Source of the DNA: Verrucomicrobiales bacterium
GTDB lineage: Bacteria; Verrucomicrobiota; Verrucomicrobiia; Limisphaerales; JAFMIX01
DNA length: 21,694 nucleotides
Assembly: GCA_017853785.1 (NCBI GenBank)
Contig: JAFMIX010000006.1
Location: forward strand, 1-21,694
Direction of reading: 5' to 3'
Shown here: piece by piece, positions 15,699-21,694 of the stretch
Position numbering within the stretch: position 1 is the first letter of the stretch
Layout: every line of letters begins with the position of its first letter
The notes under the pieces: generated by a model
Seen by the model: only the letters and a program-made list of their open reading frames with translations
Told to the model about the DNA's origin: nothing
Databases searched by the model: none
Program-made: the position numbers and the translations under genes

Positions 15699-15716
15699 GG
15701 GCGCAACTTTGCGCCC
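15699..15716 (-). terminator. Hairpin downstream of the chain-length regulator, possible attenuator
   Basis: GGGCGCA (15699-15705) pairs perfectly with TGCGCCC (15710-15716) around a 4-base loop. In the minus-strand transcript the stem is followed by CGGATTTTAT, only four T after a short spacer. A weak or partial terminator, or an RNA-stabilising stem, between the Wzz-like gene and the DUF354 gene is plausible; a strong intrinsic terminator is not. Confidence 0.4.
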
Positions 15717-15762
15717 GCGCCTCTGGTCCGCTGCTGCCGCGTCCGCGCCCGGCAGCCCGGCC

Positions 15763-17994
15763 TCATTGGTCATCCAACAATTCCTGCTGCAACCGGGCGG
15801 GCACGTAGTTGCGGGTCTTGTTGAGCACGGCCCGCACTTTGGCGTTCGATTCAGCCAGCAAGGCATTCGCCCGCTTCACCAAGTCCTGGTTGGTCTTCTC
15901 CGCCTCGATGACGAGCAGCACCATGTCCATGAACCCGGCGATGCGCGGGGTCACGCTGGTCTGGCTCACCGGCGGCATGTCAAAGATGATGAAATCGTAG
16001 TTGCTGGCCTTGAACTTGGGCATCAGTGTGGCGAACCGCCGGGGCAGGGCCTCGGGCAGCAGGTCGCGCCCGGGATTGTCGTCCGCGGCGTAGAGGTTCG
16101 TGTGGATCAGGTCGCTGCTCTTGACGGGACTGGTGAGGGCGGTTTCCAGCCCGCTCACGGCCTGGCCCTTCAAGAAATGCTGCGCCGTGCCGCGTTCACA
16201 GTTCATGTCCACCAGCAACACGCTGCCGTCGCCTGTCTCGGAAAGCGACGCGGCCAATCCGGCAGCGGTGCTGCTGACACCCGAACCGCGCCCGCAACTC
16301 GTCACCGCCACGAGCTTGGGCTTGTGCTTCAGATTCCAGACTTCAAAGTGAACAATCAGCCGGTTGCGCAGCCCCTCGTAAAATCTGCGGATGGGGTGCT
16401 CGCCACCGCCGCCGGCGATTTCCATCAGCTTGCCCGCGGCGACCGATTCACCGGGAGCGGGGTTGAGTTGGAGCGGCGATCGGTCCGCCGCCGCTCCAAT
16501 CAGACTTTTCTGGCCGGGATGATTCATGTCCGGGATGGTCATGAACAGGGGCAGGTGCAGCTTGTTCTCGACGTCCACGCCGCGCTTGACGGAGCGGTCG
16601 AACAGCAATTCGATCAAGAAAGCCAAGACCAGCCCGCCGATGATTCCTGCCGCCGCCAAGCCGGCCACTTTTTTCAGGAATGGTTTCGGCCATTTTTTGA
16701 CCGGCGGCGTGGGCGGCTCGATGATGCCGATATTCGGCGCGGCCTCGGCCCCCATCGCCCGATCAACTTTGGATTGCTCCAGGCTGGTCGCGTAATATTT
16801 CAAATCGGCTTCCTGGCGCTCCTTCTTGCGGGTCAGTTCCATGATGCGCGGCTCCATCTCGTCCAGCTTCGCCGCTTCTCCTTGGATTTGCCCCATCTGG
16901 GCGCGCAGCACGGCGACCTTGGATTTGAGCGCCCGCACTTGGACCCCCACGGTCGGACCGTTCGCGGGCAGCCCCGCCACGGGCACGGGGGTGATGATCA
17001 ATTCGGCCAATCCCGGATACTGCAGCTCGAGGGTTTTTTTGGTGTTCTCGATTTCCGCAATCTGGTCGTGGACTTCCCGGACCAGCCGGCTGCCCTTGGT
17101 GTATTGCATGAGCAGCTCCTGCTCGCGGCGCGATAAGAAATCGAGCCGGCCGAAGAGCGCCTTGTATTCGTTGACCACGGAGGCGGGCAGGGCGGCCAGA
17201 TTGTTGGTGGGCTCGACCACCACGGGTGGGTTGGAGGGCAGTTCGCCCAGCGCGGCTTGTTGCGCGGCCAAATCGGCTTCGGCGCCGAACAGTTCCTCGC
17301 GGACCCGGGACAGTTGTTCGGCGTAGCCAGTCTTCGCTTCTTCGATGGAGATGACACCAACCTTGTTCTTGATATCGCGCAACTCGGTCTCGGTGACGAC
17401 GATTTCATCACGGAGGCGGGCGGTTTCCTTCTGCAGAAATTCGCCCATGTTGCCCACGGACTGGTGCGCATCGGCGTGCTTGCGGAAGTAGGCGAGGATG
17501 ATCTTGTTCAAGATCACCTGGGCCATTTCCGGGTCGGAATGCCGGAAGGTGATTGGGATTACGCTGCCGCGGATCGGCAATTCCAGCGCGATGCCTTTCT
17601 TCACCAGCGCCGCTGCGGCGTTGACGTTGTTGCTGCCGCCCGTCGTCCCGAGGATTTTATCTGCCCCCACGAGTTCCACCACTTGCCTCGCCAGATCGAA
17701 GCTTTGGAGCAATTCCACTTCGGTGTTGATGATCGCCTGCTCTTGGGCGTTCAACGTCACGGTCGTGCCTTCACTGCCCGGAGGCCGCAGCGACTGGCCC
17801 GAGGCCACATAGCGGATATACAGCTTGGTATCGGACTCGTAGCGCTTGGGCTTGAGCAGCAACACCGCGAGCGCCGCCGCGATGCCGAACGTCGAGGACA
17901 GCAGAATGATCCACTTCTGCCGGAACAGGATAAAATAAATGTCGCCCAGCCCCATCCCGGAGGAGGGCTTGGCTGATTCAATTTCTTCGTTCAT
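15763..17994 (-). CDS. Wzz/GNVR chain-length regulator fused to a degenerate CpsD-type tyrosine-kinase-like ATPase domain
   Basis: The product has 743 residues from ATG at 17994. Layout: membrane segment 1 at about 28-48 (WIILLSSTFGIAAALAVLLL), a Wzz domain, a long coiled-coil periplasmic region (about 190-430), a GNVR-type domain just before membrane segment 2 (about 442-464, VAGLAAAGIIGGLVLAFLIELLF), then a cytoplasmic P-loop domain (about 540-743). Such proteins set polysaccharide chain length and, in classic BY-kinases, autophosphorylate C-terminal tyrosines. Here the expected GEGKST P-loop reads GRGSGVSST (nt about 16265-16295), so the conserved lysine is absent. The Walker A' stretch reads LLVDMNCERG instead of DxDxR. 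Walker B (IIFDMPP) is kept, and no tyrosine cluster is present at the C-terminus (it ends RLQQELLDDQ). Inference: a structural pseudo-kinase that has kept its scaffold role. The next gene downstream is 170 bp away. Confidence 0.9.
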   Translation of the reverse strand: MNEEIESAKPSSGMGLGDIYFILFRQKWIILLSSTFGIAAALAVLLLKPKRYESDTKLYIRYVASGQSLRPPGSEGTTVTLNAQEQAIINTEVELLQSFDLARQVVELVGADKILGTTGGSNNVNAAAALVKKGIALELPIRGSVIPITFRHSDPEMAQVILNKIILAYFRKHADAHQSVGNMGEFLQKETARLRDEIVVTETELRDIKNKVGVISIEEAKTGYAEQLSRVREELFGAEADLAAQQAALGELPSNPPVVVEPTNNLAALPASVVNEYKALFGRLDFLSRREQELLMQYTKGSRLVREVHDQIAEIENTKKTLELQYPGLAELIITPVPVAGLPANGPTVGVQVRALKSKVAVLRAQMGQIQGEAAKLDEMEPRIMELTRKKERQEADLKYYATSLEQSKVDRAMGAEAAPNIGIIEPPTPPVKKWPKPFLKKVAGLAAAGIIGGLVLAFLIELLFDRSVKRGVDVENKLHLPLFMTIPDMNHPGQKSLIGAAADRSPLQLNPAPGESVAAGKLMEIAGGGGEHPIRRFYEGLRNRLIVHFEVWNLKHKPKLVAVTSCGRGSGVSSTAAGLAASLSETGDGSVLLVDMNCERGTAQHFLKGQAVSGLETALTSPVKSSDLIHTNLYAADDNPGRDLLPEALPRRFATLMPKFKASNYDFIIFDMPPVSQTSVTPRIAGFMDMVLLVIEAEKTNQDLVKRANALLAESNAKVRAVLNKTRNYVPARLQQELLDDQ

Positions 17995-18077
17995 GAGTGG
18001 GGATAGTGTCGCTGGCGGCGGGGAAATTACAGGAGTTTTTGTCTGCCTGGACCGGGGTGACGCCGGGCCGGCGGCGG

Positions 18078-18575
18078 TCACTTTTTGGACTGGGCGGCCC
18101 GCACCACCCGGGCGGGATTGCCCGCCACAACCGCGCCATCTGGAACATCCTTGGTCACTACGCTGCCCGCGCCGATGAGGGCGTTCGCGCCGATGGTGAC
18201 GCCACAGAGTATGGTCGCGCCGGAACCGATGGACGCGCCGCGTTTGACGACCGTGCCGATGCATTCCCAGTCGGATTCCGTCTGCAACTGGCCCGTCCCG
18301 TTGGTGGCCCGGGGGTAACGGTCGTTGATGAAGGTCACGTTGTGGCCGATGAACACATCATCCTCCAACGTGACGCCTTCGCAGATGAATGTGTGGCTGG
18401 AGATTTTGCACCGGTTGCCGATGCGCGCCCCTTTTTGGATTTCCACAAACGTGCCCACCTTCACGTCATCCCCAAGCTCGCACCCGTAGAGATTGGTGAA
18501 ATCGTAGATGCGGACGTTCTGCCCCAACTTCACGTCGGCGGCAATCCGGCGGAAACTCTGCGCGGTATCACTCAT
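18078..18575 (-). CDS. Hexapeptide-repeat UDP-amino-sugar N-acetyltransferase (WlbB/WbpD-like)
   Basis: The product has 165 residues with left-handed beta-helix turns throughout: LGQNVRIYDFTNLYGCELG, VKVGTFVEIQKGARIGNRC, VFIGHNVTFINDRYPRA (the conserved ND-R/YPR loop) and IGAGSVVTKDVPDGAVVAGNPARVV. It is close in length and motifs to WlbB/WbpD, which acetylates the 3-amino group of UDP-2-acetamido-3-amino-glucuronate. The partner dehydrogenase is the gene just upstream (9-bp gap), the usual pairing for this pathway. No aminotransferase is present between or beside them. Compared with the acetyltransferase at 3.9-4.5 kb it lacks a cysteine-rich tail. No Shine-Dalgarno is evident, so translation may be coupled to the dehydrogenase. 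Confidence 0.9.
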   Translation of the reverse strand: MSDTAQSFRRIAADVKLGQNVRIYDFTNLYGCELGDDVKVGTFVEIQKGARIGNRCKISSHTFICEGVTLEDDVFIGHNVTFINDRYPRATNGTGQLQTESDWECIGTVVKRGASIGSGATILCGVTIGANALIGAGSVVTKDVPDGAVVAGNPARVVRAAQSKK

Positions 18576-18584
18576 GCGCGGAGG

Positions 18585-19745
18585 TCAGCTCGCGTGCACG
18601 GAATGCGCCAGGGAAACACCGGGCTTCTCTGCCCGCCCCGCCTGGCCCACCATGGCGGCGGACACCGACTTGATCGCGCTGGCCAGCGGCGCTTCGCGCC
18701 GGGGCAAACCATTCAACTCAGGCCGGAACGGCAGGTCAATCGCCGCGCCACCGCGTTTCAACGATTCGGAGGAAGCCTCGAGAACCTGCACGAGTTCCAA
18801 CCCCTTTTGGCCGCTGCTTATCGGCGTCGCGCCGGTGCGAATGCAATCCAAGAAGTGCTGGCATTCGACCTTCAGCGGCTCCTCCTGCTTGATGTAGGGC
18901 GAATAAACATCGCCGTAGTGGTAGGCGTAATGGAATTCCCCAAAGGTGTCGTAGTGCGGCGGCCGATCCACGCGGGCATCATAGACGCGGATCTTTTCCT
19001 GCGGCGCGCAATCATCATAGACAATCATCCGCCGGCTGCCGACGATGGTCATCTCGCGCACCTTGCGCGGGTCGAGCCAGCTGCTCTGGATGATGGCGGT
19101 CTGCTGCTTGCGGAACGTCAGGCACATCGAGGTCACGTCCTCGATGCCGGGCGTGACGTGGGCGCTACCCTGGCAATTCACGCGGACGGGCTGATCGCCC
19201 ATGATGTATTGGATGATGGAAATATCATGGGGTGCCAGGTCCCAAGCTACGTTGATGTCTTTCTGGAACAGCCCCAGATTCAACCGGCGGGCCGAGATGT
19301 AACGGATTTCGCCGATGTCGCCCGAGTCCACGATCTCCTTGATCTTCCGCACCGCCGCTGAATAGAGGAAGGTGTGGCCGGTCATGAGCACCAACCCCTT
19401 CTTCTTGGCGATGTCAACCAACTCCTCGCACTCGGCGACGGAACTGGCCATCGGCTTCTCGATGAAGGTGTGCTTGCCGGCCAGCAACGCGGCTTTGGCC
19501 AATGGAAAATGCGTGCGCACCGCAGTGGCGATGACCAGCGCGTCCAGCCCGATGCCGTTGAGCATGTGGGCGTATTCGGTTTCGCCCTCCACTTCCGGAT
19601 AGAGCGACTTCAGATGCGCCAGCCGTTGCACATCGAGATCGCACATGGCCTTGAGCCGGCAATCGGAAATCGCCCGGAAATTGCGCACGAGGTTCGGCCC
19701 CCAATAACCACAACCCACCACCCCGACTTGGATTTGTTTTTTCAA
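18585..19745 (-). CDS. Gfo/Idh/MocA family NAD-dependent sugar dehydrogenase (WlbA/WbpB-like)
   Basis: The product has 386 residues. The N-terminal Rossmann fold has VGVVGCGYWGPNLVRNF (GxGxxG class), ALVIATAVRTH and the active-site AGKHTFIEKPMA. The C-terminal alpha/beta domain carries INVAWDLAPHDISIIQYI (the D-x-x-x-H motif) and the YHYGDVYSPYIKQEEPLKVECQHFLDCI tail segment. Members oxidise a sugar hydroxyl; the WlbA/WbpB branch oxidises C3 of UDP-GlcNAc uronate, which fits the acetyltransferase 9 bp downstream. The start is TTG at 19745, supported by a strong GGAGGA site five bases upstream and by the match of the following KKQIQVGVVG to the family start. The last 40 residues (RREAPLASAIKSV...) extend past the usual end and look disordered. 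Confidence 0.9.
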   Translation of the reverse strand: MKKQIQVGVVGCGYWGPNLVRNFRAISDCRLKAMCDLDVQRLAHLKSLYPEVEGETEYAHMLNGIGLDALVIATAVRTHFPLAKAALLAGKHTFIEKPMASSVAECEELVDIAKKKGLVLMTGHTFLYSAAVRKIKEIVDSGDIGEIRYISARRLNLGLFQKDINVAWDLAPHDISIIQYIMGDQPVRVNCQGSAHVTPGIEDVTSMCLTFRKQQTAIIQSSWLDPRKVREMTIVGSRRMIVYDDCAPQEKIRVYDARVDRPPHYDTFGEFHYAYHYGDVYSPYIKQEEPLKVECQHFLDCIRTGATPISSGQKGLELVQVLEASSESLKRGGAAIDLPFRPELNGLPRREAPLASAIKSVSAAMVGQAGRAEKPGVSLAHSVHAS

Positions 19746-19750
19746 AAGAT

Positions 19751-19756
19751 TCCTCC
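19751..19756 (-). promoter_or_regulatory. Ribosome binding site that fixes a TTG start
   Basis: The minus strand reads GGAGGA followed by five bases and then TTG (19743-19745). No ATG or GTG in frame lies close by, so this site decides the TTG start of the dehydrogenase. Confidence 0.75.
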
Positions 19757-19766
19757 GCTTCGTTTT

Positions 19767-19793
19767 TGATTATCGTTCCTACTGATTATCGTT
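19767..19793. repeat. Two 11-bp direct repeats in the gap before the dehydrogenase gene
   Basis: TGATTATCGTT occurs at 19767-19777 and again at 19783-19793, 16 bp apart (about one and a half helical turns). They sit in the 66-bp gap between the sugar transferase and the dehydrogenase. They could be a regulator pair or a local slippage product. Confidence 0.45.
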
Positions 19794-19811
19794 TTTTGCC
19801 TGCGGCCGCCG

Positions 19812-20540
19812 CTAACCGGAAACATCCGCCGCCACCTGGCTGGCGCGCGCCAAATTCTGCCGCCGCACCTTTTTCTTGTCCGTCAACTGCACCAGCAACG
19901 CCGGCAGCGTCAGAAACATAATTTTAACATCCCACCAAAAGCTCTTGCCGCGCGTGTATTCGATGTCCAGCCGCATCATCTCCGCAAAAGTCGTGCGGTT
20001 CTTGCCGCTGACCTGCCAGTGTCCGGTCAAGCCGGGCAGGGTGTTGAACCGCTCCTTCTGCGACGGCAAAAACTGCTCGAACTCGTAGGGCAGGCACGGA
20101 CGCGGCCCCACCAGACTCATCTCGCCGCGCCACACGTTCAGGATTTGGGGCAATTCATCCAGCCCTGAAGCCCGCAGCAACCTTCCAAGCGGAATGATGC
20201 GCCGGTCCCCCTGCGAATCCAGCTTCTCCATCGGCACATCTGATTGCATCAAATGCTTCAAATGCGACTGGTGGCTGGAGGTCTCCGCATCCACATACAT
20301 CGTGCGAAACTTGAACAACCGGAAGCGCCGCCCCAGATACCCGACCCGTTCCTGCGCATACAAAGCCGGCCCGGCGGAAACACTGCGGACCAGAATCACG
20401 ATCACCAGCGCCAAAGGCAGCAACAGCGGCAGCGCCAAAATGATCACCGCGATGTCCAAGACCCGTTTCCAAGCCGGCACCTGCAACTCATCCAGGGTGT
20501 AATTCTCTCCCGGATAAACTTCTTCAGCGTTCAAGTTCAT
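19812..20540 (-). CDS. Undecaprenyl-phosphate sugar-1-phosphate transferase (PF02397, short form)
   Basis: The product has 242 residues from ATG at 20540. One hydrophobic segment at about 29-53 (DIAVIILALPLLLPLALVIVILV) acts as the re-entrant membrane anchor. The catalytic domain follows: YAQERVGYLGRRFRLFKFRTMY, then IPLGRLLRASGLDELPQILNVWRGEMSLVGPRPCLPYE with the Asp-Glu pair, and LPGLTGHWQVSGKNR. It transfers a sugar phosphate from a nucleotide sugar to undecaprenyl phosphate on the inner face of the cytoplasmic membrane and so starts each repeat unit. It has only the catalytic half; WcaJ/WbaP-type enzymes have four extra membrane segments. It is the second gene of the operon, 149 bp after the antiterminator gene. 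The first sugar is not readable from the sequence. Confidence 0.93.
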   Translation of the reverse strand: MNLNAEEVYPGENYTLDELQVPAWKRVLDIAVIILALPLLLPLALVIVILVRSVSAGPALYAQERVGYLGRRFRLFKFRTMYVDAETSSHQSHLKHLMQSDVPMEKLDSQGDRRIIPLGRLLRASGLDELPQILNVWRGEMSLVGPRPCLPYEFEQFLPSQKERFNTLPGLTGHWQVSGKNRTTFAEMMRLDIEYTRGKSFWWDVKIMFLTLPALLVQLTDKKKVRRQNLARASQVAADVSG

Positions 20541-20644
20541 TTCAAAATTACCAAACCGACCTGACTGTCGTTTCGCCGCTGGAGGCGGGGGCGGACAAAG
20601 CTCCGCACTTGCAGGAAAGCGCTCCGGCGCCGCCCCACTTCGTT

Positions 20645-20663
20645 CCCCGGCGACCTGCCGGAG
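20645..20663 (-). promoter_or_regulatory. Hairpin in the leader between the antiterminator and the sugar transferase
   Basis: In the minus-strand RNA CTCCGGC pairs with GCCGGGG (one G-U pair) around AGGTC. It lies in the 149-bp untranslated gap directly after the NusG-like gene. Some specialised NusG proteins (LoaP) recognise leader RNA hairpins, so this is a candidate target, but GC-rich DNA forms such stems often. Confidence 0.3.
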
Positions 20664-20689
20664 ACTCCCTGACTCCACGTCATTCAAAT

Positions 20690-21262
20690 TTAATACCCCG
20701 CCTTGCATAAGCTGGGTGCTGCCAAAATCGGCGCCCAATCCGCCACCGAACTGCGCTCGCCGATCAGCGAACTGCGGTTGACCTCGACCAGCGTGTTGCC
20801 GCCGAGGATCTCGAGCATCACCTGCACCCGCTGCCGGGCCGGCATCGTGCGCAGCACAATCGCGCTCATTCCCGCAAACGAACCTTCCGCGACCACCACC
20901 TGCTCCCCCGGAACCAGGCTGGCTTGCACCAGCAAAGGCGCTTCCGTCACGAAACATTCCTGCAACTCTTCGATGACGGAGTCCGCCACCTCGGGGATTT
21001 TGCCACCGAACGAAACCAGCGAACTGATGCCGTCCGTGAACTGGATGTCATTCGCCGAATCGGCGAGGACACACCGGATGAACAGATACCCCGGGAACAG
21101 CGGTTCCACGATCCGGCGAACCCCCCGAATGGTCGCCCGTTCCACTTGCAGCCGGGGATGGAACACCTCCAACCGTAGGTGCTTGCCGACATTCGCCGCC
21201 GCAATGTGCTCATGCTTCGGCTTCGTCCGCGCGCAATACCATGCTGGAGCTTTATTTTTCAT
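20690..21262 (-). CDS. Specialised NusG paralogue (RfaH/UpxY/LoaP-like antiterminator)
   Basis: The product has 190 residues. The N-terminal NGN domain reads AWYCARTKPKHEHIAAANV (the W-Y-hydrophobic-K/R start), FHPRLQVERATIRGVRRIVEPLFPGYLFI (typical PLFPGY(L/V)F signature) and GISSLVSFGGKIPEVADSVIEEL. The C-terminal KOW domain reads LVPGEQVVVAEGSFAGMSAIVLRT. The length and the PLFPGYLF motif fit operon-specific NusG paralogues rather than housekeeping NusG, which normally sits beside secE and rplK. As the first gene of a long polysaccharide operon it probably binds the elongating polymerase and prevents early termination over the roughly 20 kb downstream, as RfaH and UpxY do. The ATG at 21262 has no strong Shine-Dalgarno, which may keep its level low. 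Confidence 0.92.
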   Translation of the reverse strand: MKNKAPAWYCARTKPKHEHIAAANVGKHLRLEVFHPRLQVERATIRGVRRIVEPLFPGYLFIRCVLADSANDIQFTDGISSLVSFGGKIPEVADSVIEELQECFVTEAPLLVQASLVPGEQVVVAEGSFAGMSAIVLRTMPARQRVQVMLEILGGNTLVEVNRSSLIGERSSVADWAPILAAPSLCKAGY

Positions 21263-21339
21263 TCAACTCACTGGGCCGCCAAAGCGGCTACGTTCCGGGC
21301 TGACGCCAAGTTTACGGCGCTTTTCCGTTTCATCAGAGG

Positions 21340-21354
21340 GCATCCTAGCTGCCA
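21340..21354 (-). promoter_or_regulatory. Candidate sigma-54 promoter of the EPS operon
   Basis: The minus strand reads TGGCAGCTAGGATGC. TGGCA matches the -24 box, GG and GC are exactly 10 bases apart, and ATGC matches three of four positions of the -12 TTGC. The predicted start is near 21328, leaving a leader of about 66 nt before the NusG-like ATG. The match is moderate; a sigma-70 promoter elsewhere in the gap is not excluded. Confidence 0.35.
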
Positions 21355-21392
21355 CACCTCCCCAAAAGCTATCGGGCGCATGCCTGATTAAA

Positions 21393-21411
21393 TATCAGCA
21401 AAATGCTGATA
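21393..21411. promoter_or_regulatory. Perfect 8-bp-arm palindrome, candidate activator site
   Basis: TATCAGCA-AAA-TGCTGATA is perfectly symmetric. Its centre is about 74 bp upstream of the predicted sigma-54 start, within the usual range for an enhancer-binding protein. The half-site TATCAGCA occurs again at 8886-8893, near the beta-helix gene promoter. As RNA it would be a hairpin, but no T-run follows on either strand. Confidence 0.5.
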
Positions 21412-21520
21412 GGGTATTTGCAACACTGATAATACTTCATCCGGTCAACTTATCTCCGGATTTTGCCCTGATGCCCAAGTTCAACTGACGGAGGCCGAAA
21501 GCCGGACCGCGACGGGGAGC

Positions 21521-21548
21521 TTGCCTCGAAACCCGATGCGGGCATAAT
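21521..21548 (+). promoter_or_regulatory. Possible sigma-70 promoter of the tRNA gene
   Basis: TTGCCT (21521-21526), a 16-bp spacer and CATAAT (21543-21548) face the tRNA gene. Transcription would begin about 60 bp before the mature tRNA. The match is modest. Confidence 0.3.
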
Positions 21549-21616
21549 CCGACTGCATAACCATGCGGCGGTGGCGATGGGTCGCCCCGGCCGGATTTCC
21601 ACCGCAGCAACCGTGT

Positions 21617-21693
21617 GCGCCCGTAGCTCAGTTGGATAGAGCATCCGCCTTCTAAGCGGATGGTCGCGCGTTCGAATCGCGCCGGGCGCGCCA
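21617..21693 (+). tRNA. tRNA-Arg (anticodon TCT)
   Basis: The full cloverleaf folds by eye. The acceptor stem is GCGCCCG (21617-21623) with CGGGCGC (21683-21689). The D-stem is GCTC/GAGC, and the anticodon stem TCCGC/GCGGA encloses loop CTTCTAA with anticodon TCT at 21651-21653. The T-stem is GCGCG/CGCGC with loop TTCGAAT. Discriminator G and an encoded CCA (21691-21693) follow. It reads AGA codons and lies divergent to the EPS operon. Confidence 0.97.
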
Positions 21694-21694
21694 T

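Larger units (their letters stand above)
21263..21616. other. 354-bp intergenic control region between the EPS operon and tRNA-Arg
   Basis: No protein gene is supported here. It separates divergent transcription units: the operon to the left (minus) and the tRNA to the right (plus). It holds a sigma-54-like site (21340-21354), a 19-bp palindrome (21393-21411), an A/T-rich stretch at 21385-21440 with several CTGAT/ATCAG motifs, and a sigma-70-like site facing the tRNA. A minus-strand TTGACC at 21442-21447 has no -10 box at normal spacing. Confidence 0.6.

Noticed and set aside
18057..18081. GC-rich hairpin followed by TTTTT on the plus strand, like an intrinsic terminator.
   Set aside because: No plus-strand gene precedes it. 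On the transcribed minus strand the stem is followed by CCCGGTCC without a T-run, so it cannot be the terminator of the acetyltransferase gene.
15601..19361. Long plus-strand frames of 511 codons (15601-17136) and 454 codons (17997-19361).
   Set aside because: Both are antisense to the chain-length regulator, acetyltransferase and dehydrogenase genes and encode low-complexity His/Arg/Asp-rich sequence with no recognisable fold.
21437..21694. Minus-strand frame whose product begins ARFERATIRLEGGCSIQLSYGR.
   Set aside because: This is the antisense translation of the tRNA-Arg gene, a well-known false protein in databases.
21617..21694. tRNA-Arg as an integration site for the EPS cluster.
   Set aside because: Integrative elements normally enter at the tRNA 3' end, which points away from the cluster. 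No integrase and no duplicate of the tRNA 3' end were seen in the window.

Overview
The window is about 21.7 kb of GC-rich DNA holding most of an exopolysaccharide (capsule or matrix) biosynthesis locus. Fifteen protein genes all lie on the minus strand, so the locus is transcribed from right to left. A tRNA-Arg(TCT) gene on the plus strand closes the right edge. The organism is probably a member of the Verrucomicrobiota (Pedosphaera/Limisphaera-like). This is an inference from the style of the Thr/Asn-rich secreted repeat protein, the 'DIGAYE'-ending beta-helix protein, the GAAGGCC-type intergenic repeat near 7.2 kb, and the mix of EPS genes. No phylogenetic marker in the window proves it.

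Layout in transcription order. (1) 21.6-20.7 kb: a 354-bp control region with a sigma-54-like promoter and a 19-bp palindrome, then a specialised NusG/RfaH-type antiterminator. (2) 20.5-18.1 kb: an initiating sugar-phosphate transferase (PF02397), a Gfo/Idh/MocA sugar dehydrogenase (WlbA/WbpB-like, TTG start) and a left-handed beta-helix N-acetyltransferase (WlbB/WbpD-like). (3) 18.0-15.8 kb: a Wzz/GNVR chain-length regulator fused to a CpsD-type ATPase domain whose P-loop lysine is missing. (4) 15.6-10.4 kb: a DUF354 GT-B-like protein, a WecB-type UDP-GlcNAc 2-epimerase, a cytoplasmic NodB-like deacetylase and two GT2 glycosyltransferases, all closely spaced. (5) 10.4-9.1 kb: a Wzy/O-antigen-ligase-type membrane protein. 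(6) A 230-bp regulatory gap, then a secreted parallel beta-helix protein (8.8-7.3 kb). (7) 7.2-3.9 kb: a StrF-type glycosyltransferase overlapping a 610-residue GT-B glycosyltransferase, then a second hexapeptide acetyltransferase with a C-terminal Cys4 knuckle. (8) 3.8 kb to the left edge: the first 1279 codons of a very large secreted protein that runs out of the window.

How it would work: the antiterminator keeps RNA polymerase on the long operon. The dehydrogenase, acetyltransferases and epimerase make an N-acetylated amino-sugar (uronic acid) nucleotide. The PF02397 enzyme loads the first sugar on undecaprenyl phosphate, and the glycosyltransferases extend it. The Wzy-like protein polymerises under control of the Wzz-like protein, and the deacetylase and secreted beta-rich proteins modify or bind the product. 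A Wzx flippase, a Wza-type outer-membrane exporter, the expected sugar aminotransferase, a UDP-GlcNAc 6-dehydrogenase and any exosortase are not in the window and must be encoded elsewhere.

Most worth a second look: the giant secreted protein, in which a second copy of its N-terminal ConA-like sandwich is inserted inside one of its Ig/cadherin-like repeats; the Wzz-ATPase fusion with a degenerate nucleotide-binding site; and two sigma-54-like promoters near palindromes, suggesting enhancer-dependent control of the locus.
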